DNA of 5,841 nucleotides, taken from NCBI GenBank assembly GCA_024696725.1, contig JAILGO010000153.1:1-5841 (forward strand). Direction: 5' to 3'. Every line of letters begins with the position of its first letter. Positions within the stretch are counted from its first letter, which is position 1. Positions 1-5,736 of the stretch are shown one piece after another. This stretch comes from Eubacterium sp. Its GTDB lineage: Bacteria; Bacillota; Clostridia; Oscillospirales; Acutalibacteraceae. The position numbers were made by a program, and so were the translations under genes. Under the pieces are notes generated by a model, which worked only from the letters and a program-made list of their open reading frames with translations, was not told where the DNA came from and did not search any database.

Positions 1-97
1 TGATTTCGACAGAACGGAAAAGGAGCTTGTAATAAAAACAAACGGTTATAAGAGCGATAAATTCAAACCGCTCTGCTTTAAAATTGAAATAGACTAA
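1..97 (+). CDS. C-terminal end of an unrecognised protein (partial)
   Basis: An open frame enters from the left edge (first full codon at position 2) and gives 31 residues before a TAA stop at 95-97. The tail contains the segment VIKTNGYKSDKFKPLCF and ends FKIEID. Alternating hydrophobic and polar residues suggest a beta-strand-rich C-terminus. The stop lies directly against a strong intrinsic terminator, as expected for the real end of a gene, and no other frame here gives a better reading. I do not recognise the family from so short a tail. It converges on nadE and shares that gene's terminator. Confidence 0.6.
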   Translation, partial: DFDRTEKELVIKTNGYKSDKFKPLCFKIEID

Positions 98-130
98 AAA
101 AAGAAGCACCGTTAAGGTGCTTCTTTTTTA
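96..130. terminator. Bidirectional intrinsic terminator between the left-edge gene and nadE
   Basis: A perfect 10-bp stem, AAGAAGCACC (101-110) with GGTGCTTCTT (116-125), encloses the loop GTTAA. It is flanked by an A-run on the left (96-100) and a T-run on the right (126-129), which extend the stem. Read rightward the hairpin ends in T6; read leftward it also ends in a T-run. It can therefore terminate both the + strand gene ending at 97 and nadE, whose TAA stop (128-130) borders the T-run. Confidence 0.9.
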
Positions 131-853
131 TATCTCCGGATTATAGGAGGGCATCAGCTCAAGCTTGAACTGATTGATTCTGTGAAGGTAATCTATTCGT
201 TCCTTCTTCTTTTCGTCGTCGATTTCGCCCGTTCTGATATATCTGTCAAGCTCGGCGTAGGTGAAGCCGAGGTTGTCCTCGTCGGTTTTGCCGCTTAAGC
301 CGTCAATCGGTACCTTATGTACCAGTACGTCGGGAAGACCGAGAAGCGTTCCTATTTCCTTCATTTCCTGAACCGTGATATGCGAGCAGGGCGAAAAATC
401 TCCCGCCGCGTCGCCGTATCTCGTCGAATAGCCTACCCAGTCCTCGGAGAGATTACAGGTGTTCGCTACTCTTCCGTTATGACTCTGTGAAACCGCGTAA
501 AGCACGGACATTCTTATTCTTGCGGGAAGATTCGTTCTGCTCTGTACCGAAAGCTCAAACGGAATACTGTTTATAACTCCGTCGACAGCGTCCCGAATAT
601 TGACGATATAGTGCTTAATTCCGAGATGCTTAACAAGAAGCTTCGCCATATCTATATCAGCCTGCTCGCCGCAGGGCATAAGCACGCCGATAACTCTGTC
701 TCTGCCGAGAGCCTCAACGCACAGTGCCGCAACTATCGAGCTGTCCTTTCCGCCGGATATACCGATAACGGCGTTACAGCCCTTTCCGTTCTCCTCAAAG
801 AAATCTCTTATCCACTGAACGCAGCCGTCCTTTACCTTTTCCGCATTAAACAT
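128..853 (-). CDS. nadE: NAD(+) synthetase, ammonia-dependent
   Basis: A cytoplasmic enzyme for the last step of NAD synthesis: ATP-dependent amidation of deamido-NAD (nicotinate adenine dinucleotide) through an adenylated intermediate. The 241 residues are a single N-type ATP pyrophosphatase domain. The P-loop SGGKDSS is at 33-39, the conserved NLPARIRM segment at 108-115, NTCNLSE then GYSTRYGDAAGDFSP at 131-155, and the family signature around SGKTDEDNLGFTY at 187-199. There is no N-terminal nitrilase/glutaminase domain, so ammonia rather than glutamine should be the nitrogen donor. The length is slightly short of the roughly 245-275 residues usual for this class, but all core motifs are present. 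The ATG at 851-853 follows GGAGG (860-864 on the complement) by 6 bases, which fixes the start. It is a single-gene transcript, divergent from the cysteine synthase gene. Confidence 0.95.
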   Translation of the reverse strand: MFNAEKVKDGCVQWIRDFFEENGKGCNAVIGISGGKDSSIVAALCVEALGRDRVIGVLMPCGEQADIDMAKLLVKHLGIKHYIVNIRDAVDGVINSIPFELSVQSRTNLPARIRMSVLYAVSQSHNGRVANTCNLSEDWVGYSTRYGDAAGDFSPCSHITVQEMKEIGTLLGLPDVLVHKVPIDGLSGKTDEDNLGFTYAELDRYIRTGEIDDEKKKERIDYLHRINQFKLELMPSYNPEI

Positions 854-884
854 AGCTTACCTCCAAGCCGTAATTCTTTATATT

Positions 885-913
885 ATAATATAACAAAAAG
901 AGCCGATTTTCAA
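885..913 (-). promoter_or_regulatory. Sigma-A-type promoter of nadE
   Basis: On the complementary strand, TTGAAA (908-913) is followed after 17 bases by TATTAT (885-890). Each hexamer matches the housekeeping consensus at five of six positions. The predicted start near 878 leaves a leader of about 25 bases, which is too short for a riboswitch. The AT-only 14-bp palindrome at 879-892 overlaps the -10 element. No separate operator is evident. Confidence 0.75.
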
Positions 914-920
914 TATTTTC

Positions 921-949
921 TTGACAAATGCCGCCTTTCAAGATATTGT
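921..949 (+). promoter_or_regulatory. Sigma-A-type promoter of the cysteine synthase gene
   Basis: A perfect -35 hexamer TTGACA (921-926) is followed by a 17-base spacer and TATTGT (944-949), four of six matches to TATAAT. The predicted start near 956 leaves a leader of about 28 bases, so there is no room for a T-box or SAM riboswitch. The promoter lies inside an upstream in-frame extension of the gene that begins with the TTG of the -35 itself. This argues strongly that translation begins at the downstream ATG at 984. Confidence 0.75.
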
Positions 950-983
950 ATTATTGTTCAATTCAGAAACTGAGGTTAAAATT

Positions 984-1910
984 ATGGTTTGTAATACTAT
1001 ACTTGACGCAATCGGTCATACCCCGATGATAAAGCTTAACCGCCTTGTACCCGAGGACGCCGCCCAGATTTTCGTTAAATACGAGGGCGTTAATATCGGA
1101 GGCTCGATTAAAACCCGTACCGCGTATAATATGCTTAAGCGCGCGGCTGAAAAGGGCGTTATTGATAAGAATTCGATTATCGTCGAGCCGACAAGCGGAA
1201 ATCAGGGAATCGGTATAGCGCTCGTAGGCGCGGTAATGGGCTATAAGGTAAGAATTATTATGCCTGATTCTGTTTCCGAGGAACGCCGTAAGCTTATTCA
1301 GAATTACGGCGCAGAGGTTATTCTTATCCACGACGACGGCGACATCGGTAAATGTATTGCGGAATGTATCGCTCTTGCGGATAAAATGAACGCAGAGGAA
1401 GAAAAGGTTTTCGTTCCCTCTCAGTTTGATAACCCCGACAATCCGAAGGCGCATATTTACTATACCGCAACCGAAATACTTGAACAGGTCAACTGTGATA
1501 TTGACGGCTTTTGCAGCGGCGTAGGAACGGGCGGCACGATAAGCGGTATCGGCGAGGTGCTGAAGCGCCAGAATCCCGCTATAACTATCTGGGCTGTCGA
1601 GCCTTCCAACGCTGCGATATTAAGCGGCGGCGCGGTAGGCACTCATTTACAGATGGGTATCGGCGACGGCTTAATCCCCGAAAATCTTAATACAAAGATA
1701 TATGATAATATCTGCGTCGTTTCGGATAAAGAGGCAATAGAAACCGCACGCCGCCTCGCGAGCGAGGAGGGAATTATGTGCGGAATTTCAAGCGGCTCAA
1801 ACGTTGCCGCGGCGATTAAACTCGCTAAACGCCTCGGTAAAGGAAAAACCGTAGTAACCGTTCTTCCCGATACGGGCGAGCGCTATTTCAGCACCGAGCT
1901 GTTTGATTAA
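984..1910 (+). CDS. cysK: Cysteine synthase (O-acetylserine sulfhydrylase family, PLP-dependent)
   Basis: Predicted to make L-cysteine and acetate from O-acetylserine and sulfide in the cytoplasm, using pyridoxal phosphate (fold type II). The 308 residues match CysK length. IGHTPMIKLNRL is at 10-21. The PLP lysine is K43 in GGSIKTR, and the substrate-carboxylate loop TSGNQG is at 70-75. The phosphate-binding GTGGT is at 181-185. MGIGDGLIP is at 224-232, GISSG at 267-271, and PDTGERY, facing the pyridine nitrogen, at 295-301. Two motif departures stand out: Gln74 where TSGNTG is usual, and KTR in place of the common KDR after the PLP lysine. The ATG at 984-986 is chosen because GAGGT (972-976) sits about 8 bases upstream and the promoter lies just before it; a longer TTG start at 921 would begin within the -35 box. 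No serine acetyltransferase (cysE) is adjacent. The family is firm, but the exact substrate (O-acetylserine, O-phosphoserine or other) is less so. Confidence 0.88.
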   Translation: MVCNTILDAIGHTPMIKLNRLVPEDAAQIFVKYEGVNIGGSIKTRTAYNMLKRAAEKGVIDKNSIIVEPTSGNQGIGIALVGAVMGYKVRIIMPDSVSEERRKLIQNYGAEVILIHDDGDIGKCIAECIALADKMNAEEEKVFVPSQFDNPDNPKAHIYYTATEILEQVNCDIDGFCSGVGTGGTISGIGEVLKRQNPAITIWAVEPSNAAILSGGAVGTHLQMGIGDGLIPENLNTKIYDNICVVSDKEAIETARRLASEEGIMCGISSGSNVAAAIKLAKRLGKGKTVVTVLPDTGERYFSTELFD

Positions 1911-1917
1911 AAAGTAA

Positions 1918-1944
1918 CCCCCGGCATAAGCCGGGGGATTTTTT
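1918..1944. terminator. Intrinsic terminator shared by the cysteine synthase gene and the minus-strand operon
   Basis: An 8-bp all-G/C perfect stem, CCCCCGGC (1918-1925) with GCCGGGGG (1930-1937), closes the loop ATAA and is followed by T6 (1939-1944). This is a very strong rightward terminator for the gene ending at 1910. On the complementary strand the hairpin directly follows the stop of the membrane-protein gene (1943-1945) and runs into TTACTTTTT, so it probably works leftward too, with a less perfect T-run. Confidence 0.92.
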
Positions 1945-2491
1945 ATTTCTTTTTTATCGTAATGTCTATATTTTCTTTCTCGCTTGCACTTTCAAGCATA
2001 ATTTCGTTATCTCCGTCATAGAAGAAGCAGCGCCTTACCGCTCCGCCCTTAACCTCTGTAAACGGCTCCTCATGCTCGTTCTGCGGTTCTCCGTAAAGCT
2101 CTGAAAGACTGTCTCTGCACTCCTCGTATTCAAGCCCGGAGGCGCTTATATAAACGGTAGAAGCGTGCTGAACGAATTCGCCCGACTCGCTTGAAAAGTA
2201 AACGCTTCCGTTAGCGTCTTTTTCAAAAAGCTTACCCGCGAAGCTGACCTTGAGCGAGCCGTATTCCTCAAGAAAGTATTTTTCGTTTGCGCCCGTTTCG
2301 TCCGCAGTTTTTCCGAGCCACTGACCGAGCGTCAGCACGTCGCCCGCATTATAAAGCCTGCTGTTATTCTTTGCCGTTATTCCCGGACGGTCAACGTTGC
2401 TCTCGATATATGTCTTTATAACAAGACAGGTGAGAAGCGTTACGGTAATAAGTAGTATAAAAATGATTAATATTAATACTGTGTTGCCCAT
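1943..2491 (-). CDS. Membrane-anchored protein of unknown function, second gene of the GTPase-NYN operon
   Basis: A protein of 182 residues that I do not recognise. Residues 4-25 form one strongly hydrophobic helix (VLILIIFILLITVTLL at its core). The rest is a soluble, acidic, probably beta-rich domain with short glycine turns, a segment SELYGEP near residue 130, and a lysine-rich end (KKK). Cys22 lies in LLTC, which is a poor lipobox because -1 is Thr. There is also no positive N-region, so this looks like a membrane anchor rather than a lipoprotein or cleaved signal peptide. Charge gives an ambiguous topology: MGNT has no basic residue and K26 follows the helix, so the C-terminal domain could face the cytoplasm. 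The start is set by AGGAGG (2498-2503), which overlaps the TAG stop of the upstream GTPase-nuclease gene. Ten bases separate that stop from this ATG, so the two genes are almost certainly co-transcribed and probably translationally coupled. Confidence 0.85.
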   Translation of the reverse strand: MGNTVLILIIFILLITVTLLTCLVIKTYIESNVDRPGITAKNNSRLYNAGDVLTLGQWLGKTADETGANEKYFLEEYGSLKVSFAGKLFEKDANGSVYFSSESGEFVQHASTVYISASGLEYEECRDSLSELYGEPQNEHEEPFTEVKGGAVRRCFFYDGDNEIMLESASEKENIDITIKKK

Positions 2492-2497
2492 ACTGTT

Positions 2498-2504
2498 CCT
2501 CCTA
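2498..2504 (-). promoter_or_regulatory. Ribosome binding site overlapping the upstream stop codon (TAGGAGG)
   Basis: On the complementary strand the TAG stop of the GTPase-NYN gene (2502-2504) forms the first bases of a perfect Shine-Dalgarno sequence, AGGAGG. It lies 6 bases before the ATG of the membrane-protein gene. The ribosome ending the first gene covers the start region of the second, the usual layout for translational coupling. Confidence 0.85.
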
Positions 2505-5078
2505 ATTGATACTGTTTATAATATCTCTGATTTCCTGTTCAAGAGCCTCGACCTCGCTTTGAAATTCCCTCGACGAAACTCTCAGCGCTCCGCCGCCTAA
2601 AATTATAAGCTGTTCAAGCGCGTCGGAAGTCACGACTCTTACTTTGTGTTTTTTTGAAAGCTTGTGAGATACCTTTTCTATATACATATCCGCCGTTTCG
2701 GCTTCCTTAGTATATACTATGCTGATTCCGTTGAATTCCTCGACCTCGCGTACGTTACCCTTAACCCTGTACGCGTCGAAAACAAGTATAACCTCGCACT
2801 TTTTATATCCGCGGTAGTTACATAAAATATTCTGCAGTGCAAGCCTTGCGGCGTCGATGCTGTCCTCCGAAAGCTCTCTCAGACTGTCCCACGAAAAGAT
2901 TACGTTATACCCGTCGACTAAAAGATATTCGGGTCCCTCATACTTCGGAGCCGAAGGCTTTGGGGGCTTTTTCTTTTCTGCGCTCTCGGTAAAAGTAAAA
3001 TGCGCGCTCTGAGCGTCCTTACTTTTAATAGGACCGTAGGTTTGCTCGAATATCTGCATCAGCTCCTTGTCAAGAGCGAATAAATCCTTGCTGTCTTTAT
3101 AGCGCTTGATTCTCCGGCGCTTTTCGGACTCCGCGCTTTTCGTAACCGAAAGCGCGCTCGGGAGGTGCATACGGCTTTTTACCTCGTTCCACTTAACGTT
3201 ATAGCCTGCGCCGTGGGAACAGAAAACGGAGTCAGCCGTGTTCTCTGTATCTGCGTCGCAGTTATATCCGACCGCGCTTACAACCTCGTCGGTGTTATGA
3301 CATTCGTCGTAGCCTTTAAGCGTACAGGCAAGCTTACCCGTGCCGTGCGTGTAACCCGTGACTTCGCGCGAATAGTCGCTCATTTCCGATACGGGCGCAG
3401 TACCCGTAATTACCGTGTATTCCCCCTGCGCCTCGGGAGGCTCAAAGCTTCCCGACATTCTCTGTATGTCCGAAAGCGCTCTCCCGACGTTTTCGTTAGG
3501 CACCTCGAGAACGAAATCGTATATCGGTTCAAGCAAAACGGAAACGGCGCTTCTCAGTCCCTGTCTTACTGCTCTGTACGTTGCCTGTCTGAAGTCTCCG
3601 CCCTCTGTATGCTTCGGATGCGCCTTTCCCGAAGCGAGCGTTATTTCAATATCCGTAATCGGCGCTCCGACGAGCGTGCCGATATGAGTCTTTTCGTGAA
3701 GGTGGGTGAGGATAAGCCTCTGCCAGTTCTTGTCAAGGCTGTCCTCCTTACATTGCGATTTGAAACGCAGTCCGCTGCCTCTCGGGAGCGGCTTAAGGAT
3801 AAGGTGTACCTCGGCGTAATGTCTCAGCGGCTCAAAATGTCCGACGCCCTCGACCGTGTCCGCTATCGTTTCCTTATAGATTATGCTTCCGGTGTCAAAT
3901 TCCGCTTCAATTCCGAAGCGCTGCTTTATTATATCCTTTAATATCTCAAGCTGTATGTCGCCCATAAGCTGAACGCGTATTTCCCTTAGCGTTTCGTTCC
4001 ATACAACCTTAAGCATAGGGTCCTCGTTTTCGAGGATTTTCATTTTTTGAAGAGCCGTATGGGAGTCCGTACCGTCAGTTATACGCATACTGTATGTGAG
4101 AACGGGTTCAAGAAACGGAACTACGCTGTTCTTTTCGGTACCGAGTCCGTCGCCGGGCGCGGTAAAGCTTATTCCCGTAACGGCGCATACCGTACCCGCG
4201 GGCGCCTCGTTGACCGTGGTGAATTTTTCGCCTGAGTATATCCTTATCTGATTAACCTTCTCGCCGTCGGTGTTTTTATCGGAAGCTAAAACCTCTTTAA
4301 CCTTAAGAGCGCCGCCTGTGACCTTAAGATAGGTCAGCCGTCCGCCCTGTTTATCCTCGCCGATTTTAAAGACGCGTCCGCTGAATTCACCGCCGTATTC
4401 CGGCATAACTGTAAACCGCTCGAAGCAGCTTAAAAACTCATCAATTCCGTCAAGCCTGAGCGCAGAGCCGAATAAGCAGGGGAATACCCTCCTATGCTTA
4501 ATCGCTTCGATTACCGAGCCGTCCGAAACGTCACCGTCTTTGTCGTATTCTGTAAGAAGCGAGTCGTCGCAAAGTGCAAGACTTTCAAAAAAGTCAACGT
4601 CTTTAGTGTCCGTAAAGTCGATACAGCCCTCGCTGAGTCCGGCTTTAAGCTGATGAAGAAGCACGTCCCTGTCTATGCCGTCAAGGTCCGTTTTGTTTAC
4701 GAAAATAAAACAGGGAACGCGGTATTTATTTAAAAGCTTCCACAGCGTTTTCGTATGTGCCTGAACTCCGTCGGCAGCGCTTATTACAAGTATCGCGTAG
4801 TCGAGAACCTGCAGGGTGCGCTCCGCCTCAGCCGAGAAATCAATATGACCGGGCGTGTCAAGAAGAGTGAAAACGGTATCGCGGTATTCAAGCACCGCCT
4901 GCTTCGAAAAAATCGTAATACCTCTGTCGCGTTCAAGTGAAAAGGTGTCTAAAAAGGAATCCCTGTGGTCGACTCTTCCGAACTTCGAAATATTGCCCGA
5001 GCGGTAAAGCATCGCTTCCGTAAGAGTGGTCTTTCCCGAGTCAACGTGCGCGAGTATACCTGCAGCAATTCTTTTCAC
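2502..5078 (-). CDS. TetM/EF-G-like translational GTPase fused to a C-terminal NYN (YacP/Rae1-like) endoribonuclease domain
   Basis: 858 residues, against about 640 for Tet(M) and 690 for EF-G. The GTPase domain (about 1-218) has all five motifs: AHVDSGKTT 10-18, RGIT 52-55, DTPGH 74-78 with the catalytic His78, NKTD 128-131 and GSAL 204-207. EF-G-like domains II to V follow (about 231-592). A family-like extension contains SVFCSHGAG (617-625) and LPSA (639-642), then a basic stretch KRRRIKRYK (653-661), IFEQTYGPIK (676-685) and a Lys/Pro linker (702-712). The NYN domain begins at 718: LLVDGYN, VFDAY, ETAD, TSD and GGGALRVSSREF, with candidate metal-binding acids D722, D768, D797 and D819. 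Its closest match in memory is B. subtilis YacP/Rae1, a ribosome-associated endonuclease that cuts mRNA in the A site. The inferred role is ribosome-directed mRNA cleavage or rescue of stalled ribosomes in the cytoplasm. An automatic label of tetracycline resistance would be doubtful, because the domain IV loop differs from Tet(M). The start is GTG at 5076-5078, 7 bases after GGAGG (5086-5090 on the complement). It is the first gene of a two-gene operon. Confidence 0.9.
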   Translation of the reverse strand: MKRIAAGILAHVDSGKTTLTEAMLYRSGNISKFGRVDHRDSFLDTFSLERDRGITIFSKQAVLEYRDTVFTLLDTPGHIDFSAEAERTLQVLDYAILVISAADGVQAHTKTLWKLLNKYRVPCFIFVNKTDLDGIDRDVLLHQLKAGLSEGCIDFTDTKDVDFFESLALCDDSLLTEYDKDGDVSDGSVIEAIKHRRVFPCLFGSALRLDGIDEFLSCFERFTVMPEYGGEFSGRVFKIGEDKQGGRLTYLKVTGGALKVKEVLASDKNTDGEKVNQIRIYSGEKFTTVNEAPAGTVCAVTGISFTAPGDGLGTEKNSVVPFLEPVLTYSMRITDGTDSHTALQKMKILENEDPMLKVVWNETLREIRVQLMGDIQLEILKDIIKQRFGIEAEFDTGSIIYKETIADTVEGVGHFEPLRHYAEVHLILKPLPRGSGLRFKSQCKEDSLDKNWQRLILTHLHEKTHIGTLVGAPITDIEITLASGKAHPKHTEGGDFRQATYRAVRQGLRSAVSVLLEPIYDFVLEVPNENVGRALSDIQRMSGSFEPPEAQGEYTVITGTAPVSEMSDYSREVTGYTHGTGKLACTLKGYDECHNTDEVVSAVGYNCDADTENTADSVFCSHGAGYNVKWNEVKSRMHLPSALSVTKSAESEKRRRIKRYKDSKDLFALDKELMQIFEQTYGPIKSKDAQSAHFTFTESAEKKKPPKPSAPKYEGPEYLLVDGYNVIFSWDSLRELSEDSIDAARLALQNILCNYRGYKKCEVILVFDAYRVKGNVREVEEFNGISIVYTKEAETADMYIEKVSHKLSKKHKVRVVTSDALEQLIILGGGALRVSSREFQSEVEALEQEIRDIINSIN

Positions 5079-5109
5079 CCTTTCACCTCCGTCGCCTTAT
5101 TCTTTCTTT

Positions 5110-5138
5110 ATTATATATAAATCCGTAATCGTTTTCAA
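5110..5138 (-). promoter_or_regulatory. Sigma-A-type promoter of the GTPase-NYN operon
   Basis: On the complementary strand, TTGAAA (5133-5138) is followed after 17 bases by a perfect TATAAT (5110-5115). The predicted start near 5103 gives a leader of about 25 bases to the GTG start. That leaves no room for the long leader attenuator found upstream of some tet ribosomal-protection genes, so expression looks constitutive and strong. Confidence 0.82.
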
Positions 5139-5143
5139 TAATA

Positions 5144-5172
5144 TTTACATTTTTTAGCGTTTATGCTATAAT
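5144..5172 (+). promoter_or_regulatory. Extended -10 sigma-A-type promoter of the GtrA-family gene
   Basis: TTTACA (5144-5149) is followed by a 17-base spacer and a perfect TATAAT (5167-5172). The TG at 5164-5165 forms an extended -10 (TGCTATAAT). Transcription should start near 5179, leaving only about 14 bases before the ATG, just enough for the ribosome binding site. Confidence 0.82.
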
Positions 5173-5192
5173 CTTAACAATGAGGTGTGAAG

Positions 5193-5720
5193 ATGATTGA
5201 AAAAATAAAAGAGCTCGCCGTTAAATATAGGGAGCTGATTTTATACGTGATTTTCGGCTTTGTAACGACGGTAGCTAACTGGATAGCGTACGCCGTAATG
5301 GTTCGCGCATTAAAAATCGACTTAAGTACGGTAAAAATAGAAAATAACGTTTTTTATACCGTGTTTCACGGCGCGGCGGGTAAAACGATTACCCTTCTGC
5401 TTATTGCGAATATAGTCGCGTGGGTTGTAGGCGTAATAGTTGCGTTTACTACGAATAAGCTCTGGGTGTTTGAATCGAAGTCGCTCAAGCCCTCGACGGT
5501 GCTGAAAGAGCTTTCGGGTTTTATCGCGGCAAGACTTGCTACGGGCTTTCTTGAGTGGTTCGGAATACCCGCTCTCGTTCTCGCCGGTATGAATCAGAGC
5601 TTTCTCGGTATTGAGGGCTTTCCTGCAAAGATTATCGTAAGCGTTGTCGTAATAGTCGCGAACTATGTTTTCAGTAAATTCATAGTATTCAGAAAAAAGA
5701 AAAAAAAGCAGGAGGAATAA
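5193..5720 (+). CDS. GtrA-family integral membrane protein
   Basis: 175 residues with four predicted membrane helices at about 15-38, 65-87, 104-131 and 145-166, the typical GtrA-like (PF04138) layout. Family-like segments are YVIFGFVTTVANW at 18-30, NKLWVF at 88-93 after helix 2, and NYVFSKFIVF at 157-166 at the end of helix 4. Characterised relatives are proposed to help move polyprenyl-phosphate-linked sugars across the membrane for cell-wall or O-antigen glycosylation. The substrate here is unknown, and no glycosyltransferase partner is next to it. The C-terminus is a cytoplasmic-type lysine run (KKKKK) before QEE. An alternative GTG at 5187 (two residues longer) overlaps the Shine-Dalgarno GAGGTG (5182-5187), so the ATG at 5193 is preferred. 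The stop codon lies in the loop of the terminator. Confidence 0.88.
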   Translation: MIEKIKELAVKYRELILYVIFGFVTTVANWIAYAVMVRALKIDLSTVKIENNVFYTVFHGAAGKTITLLLIANIVAWVVGVIVAFTTNKLWVFESKSLKPSTVLKELSGFIAARLATGFLEWFGIPALVLAGMNQSFLGIEGFPAKIIVSVVVIVANYVFSKFIVFRKKKKKQEE

Positions 5721-5736
5721 CCTCCTGCGTTTTTTT
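5708..5736. terminator. Bidirectional intrinsic terminator with the GtrA stop codon in its loop
   Basis: A perfect 8-bp stem, GCAGGAGG (5708-5715) with CCTCCTGC (5721-5728), encloses the loop AATAA, which holds the stop codon of the GtrA gene (5718-5720). T7 follows at 5730-5736. On the complementary strand the hairpin is followed by T8 (the A-run at 5700-5707). It can therefore also end the minus-strand gene whose stop is at 5735-5737. Confidence 0.92.

Noticed and set aside
879..892. Perfect 14-bp palindrome TATATTATAATATA upstream of nadE as a possible NAD-responsive operator
   Set aside because: It is made only of A and T, overlaps the -10 element, and palindromes of this kind arise easily in AT-rich promoters. 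No second copy is present in the window.
611..973. 120-codon open frame on the + strand opposite the 5' half of nadE
   Set aside because: It overlaps the nadE P-loop region antisense and runs through both divergent promoters, so it is a shadow frame.
921..983. N-terminal extension of the cysteine synthase gene starting at TTG 921
   Set aside because: The TTG is the start of the -35 hexamer TTGACA. The extension has no homology to CysK N-termini, and a well-spaced GAGGT precedes the ATG at 984.
963..1454. 163-codon open frame on the minus strand within the cysteine synthase gene
   Set aside because: It lies antisense to conserved CysK motifs, has no family resemblance, and would run through the cysteine synthase start region without a promoter of its own.
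3165..3941. 258-codon open frame on the + strand opposite the GTPase-NYN gene
   Set aside because: It is antisense to a clearly conserved coding region. The translation is Arg/Val/Tyr-rich with no recognisable domain, and the frame is explained by codon bias of the real gene.
2502..5078. Annotation as a tetracycline resistance gene
   Set aside because: The resemblance to Tet proteins is at the level of the GTPase family. The drug-site loop is different, a nuclease domain is fused on, and there is no attenuator leader or mobile-element context.
5691..5736. Possible programmed -1 frameshift at A AAA AAG heptamers (5693-5699 and 5702-5708) just before a hairpin; the -1 frame stays open to the window edge
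   Set aside because: The heptamers come from a lysine-rich tail and the hairpin is an intrinsic terminator with a T-run. The shifted frame is only the antisense of the neighbouring minus-strand gene, so a product is unlikely without evidence of readthrough.
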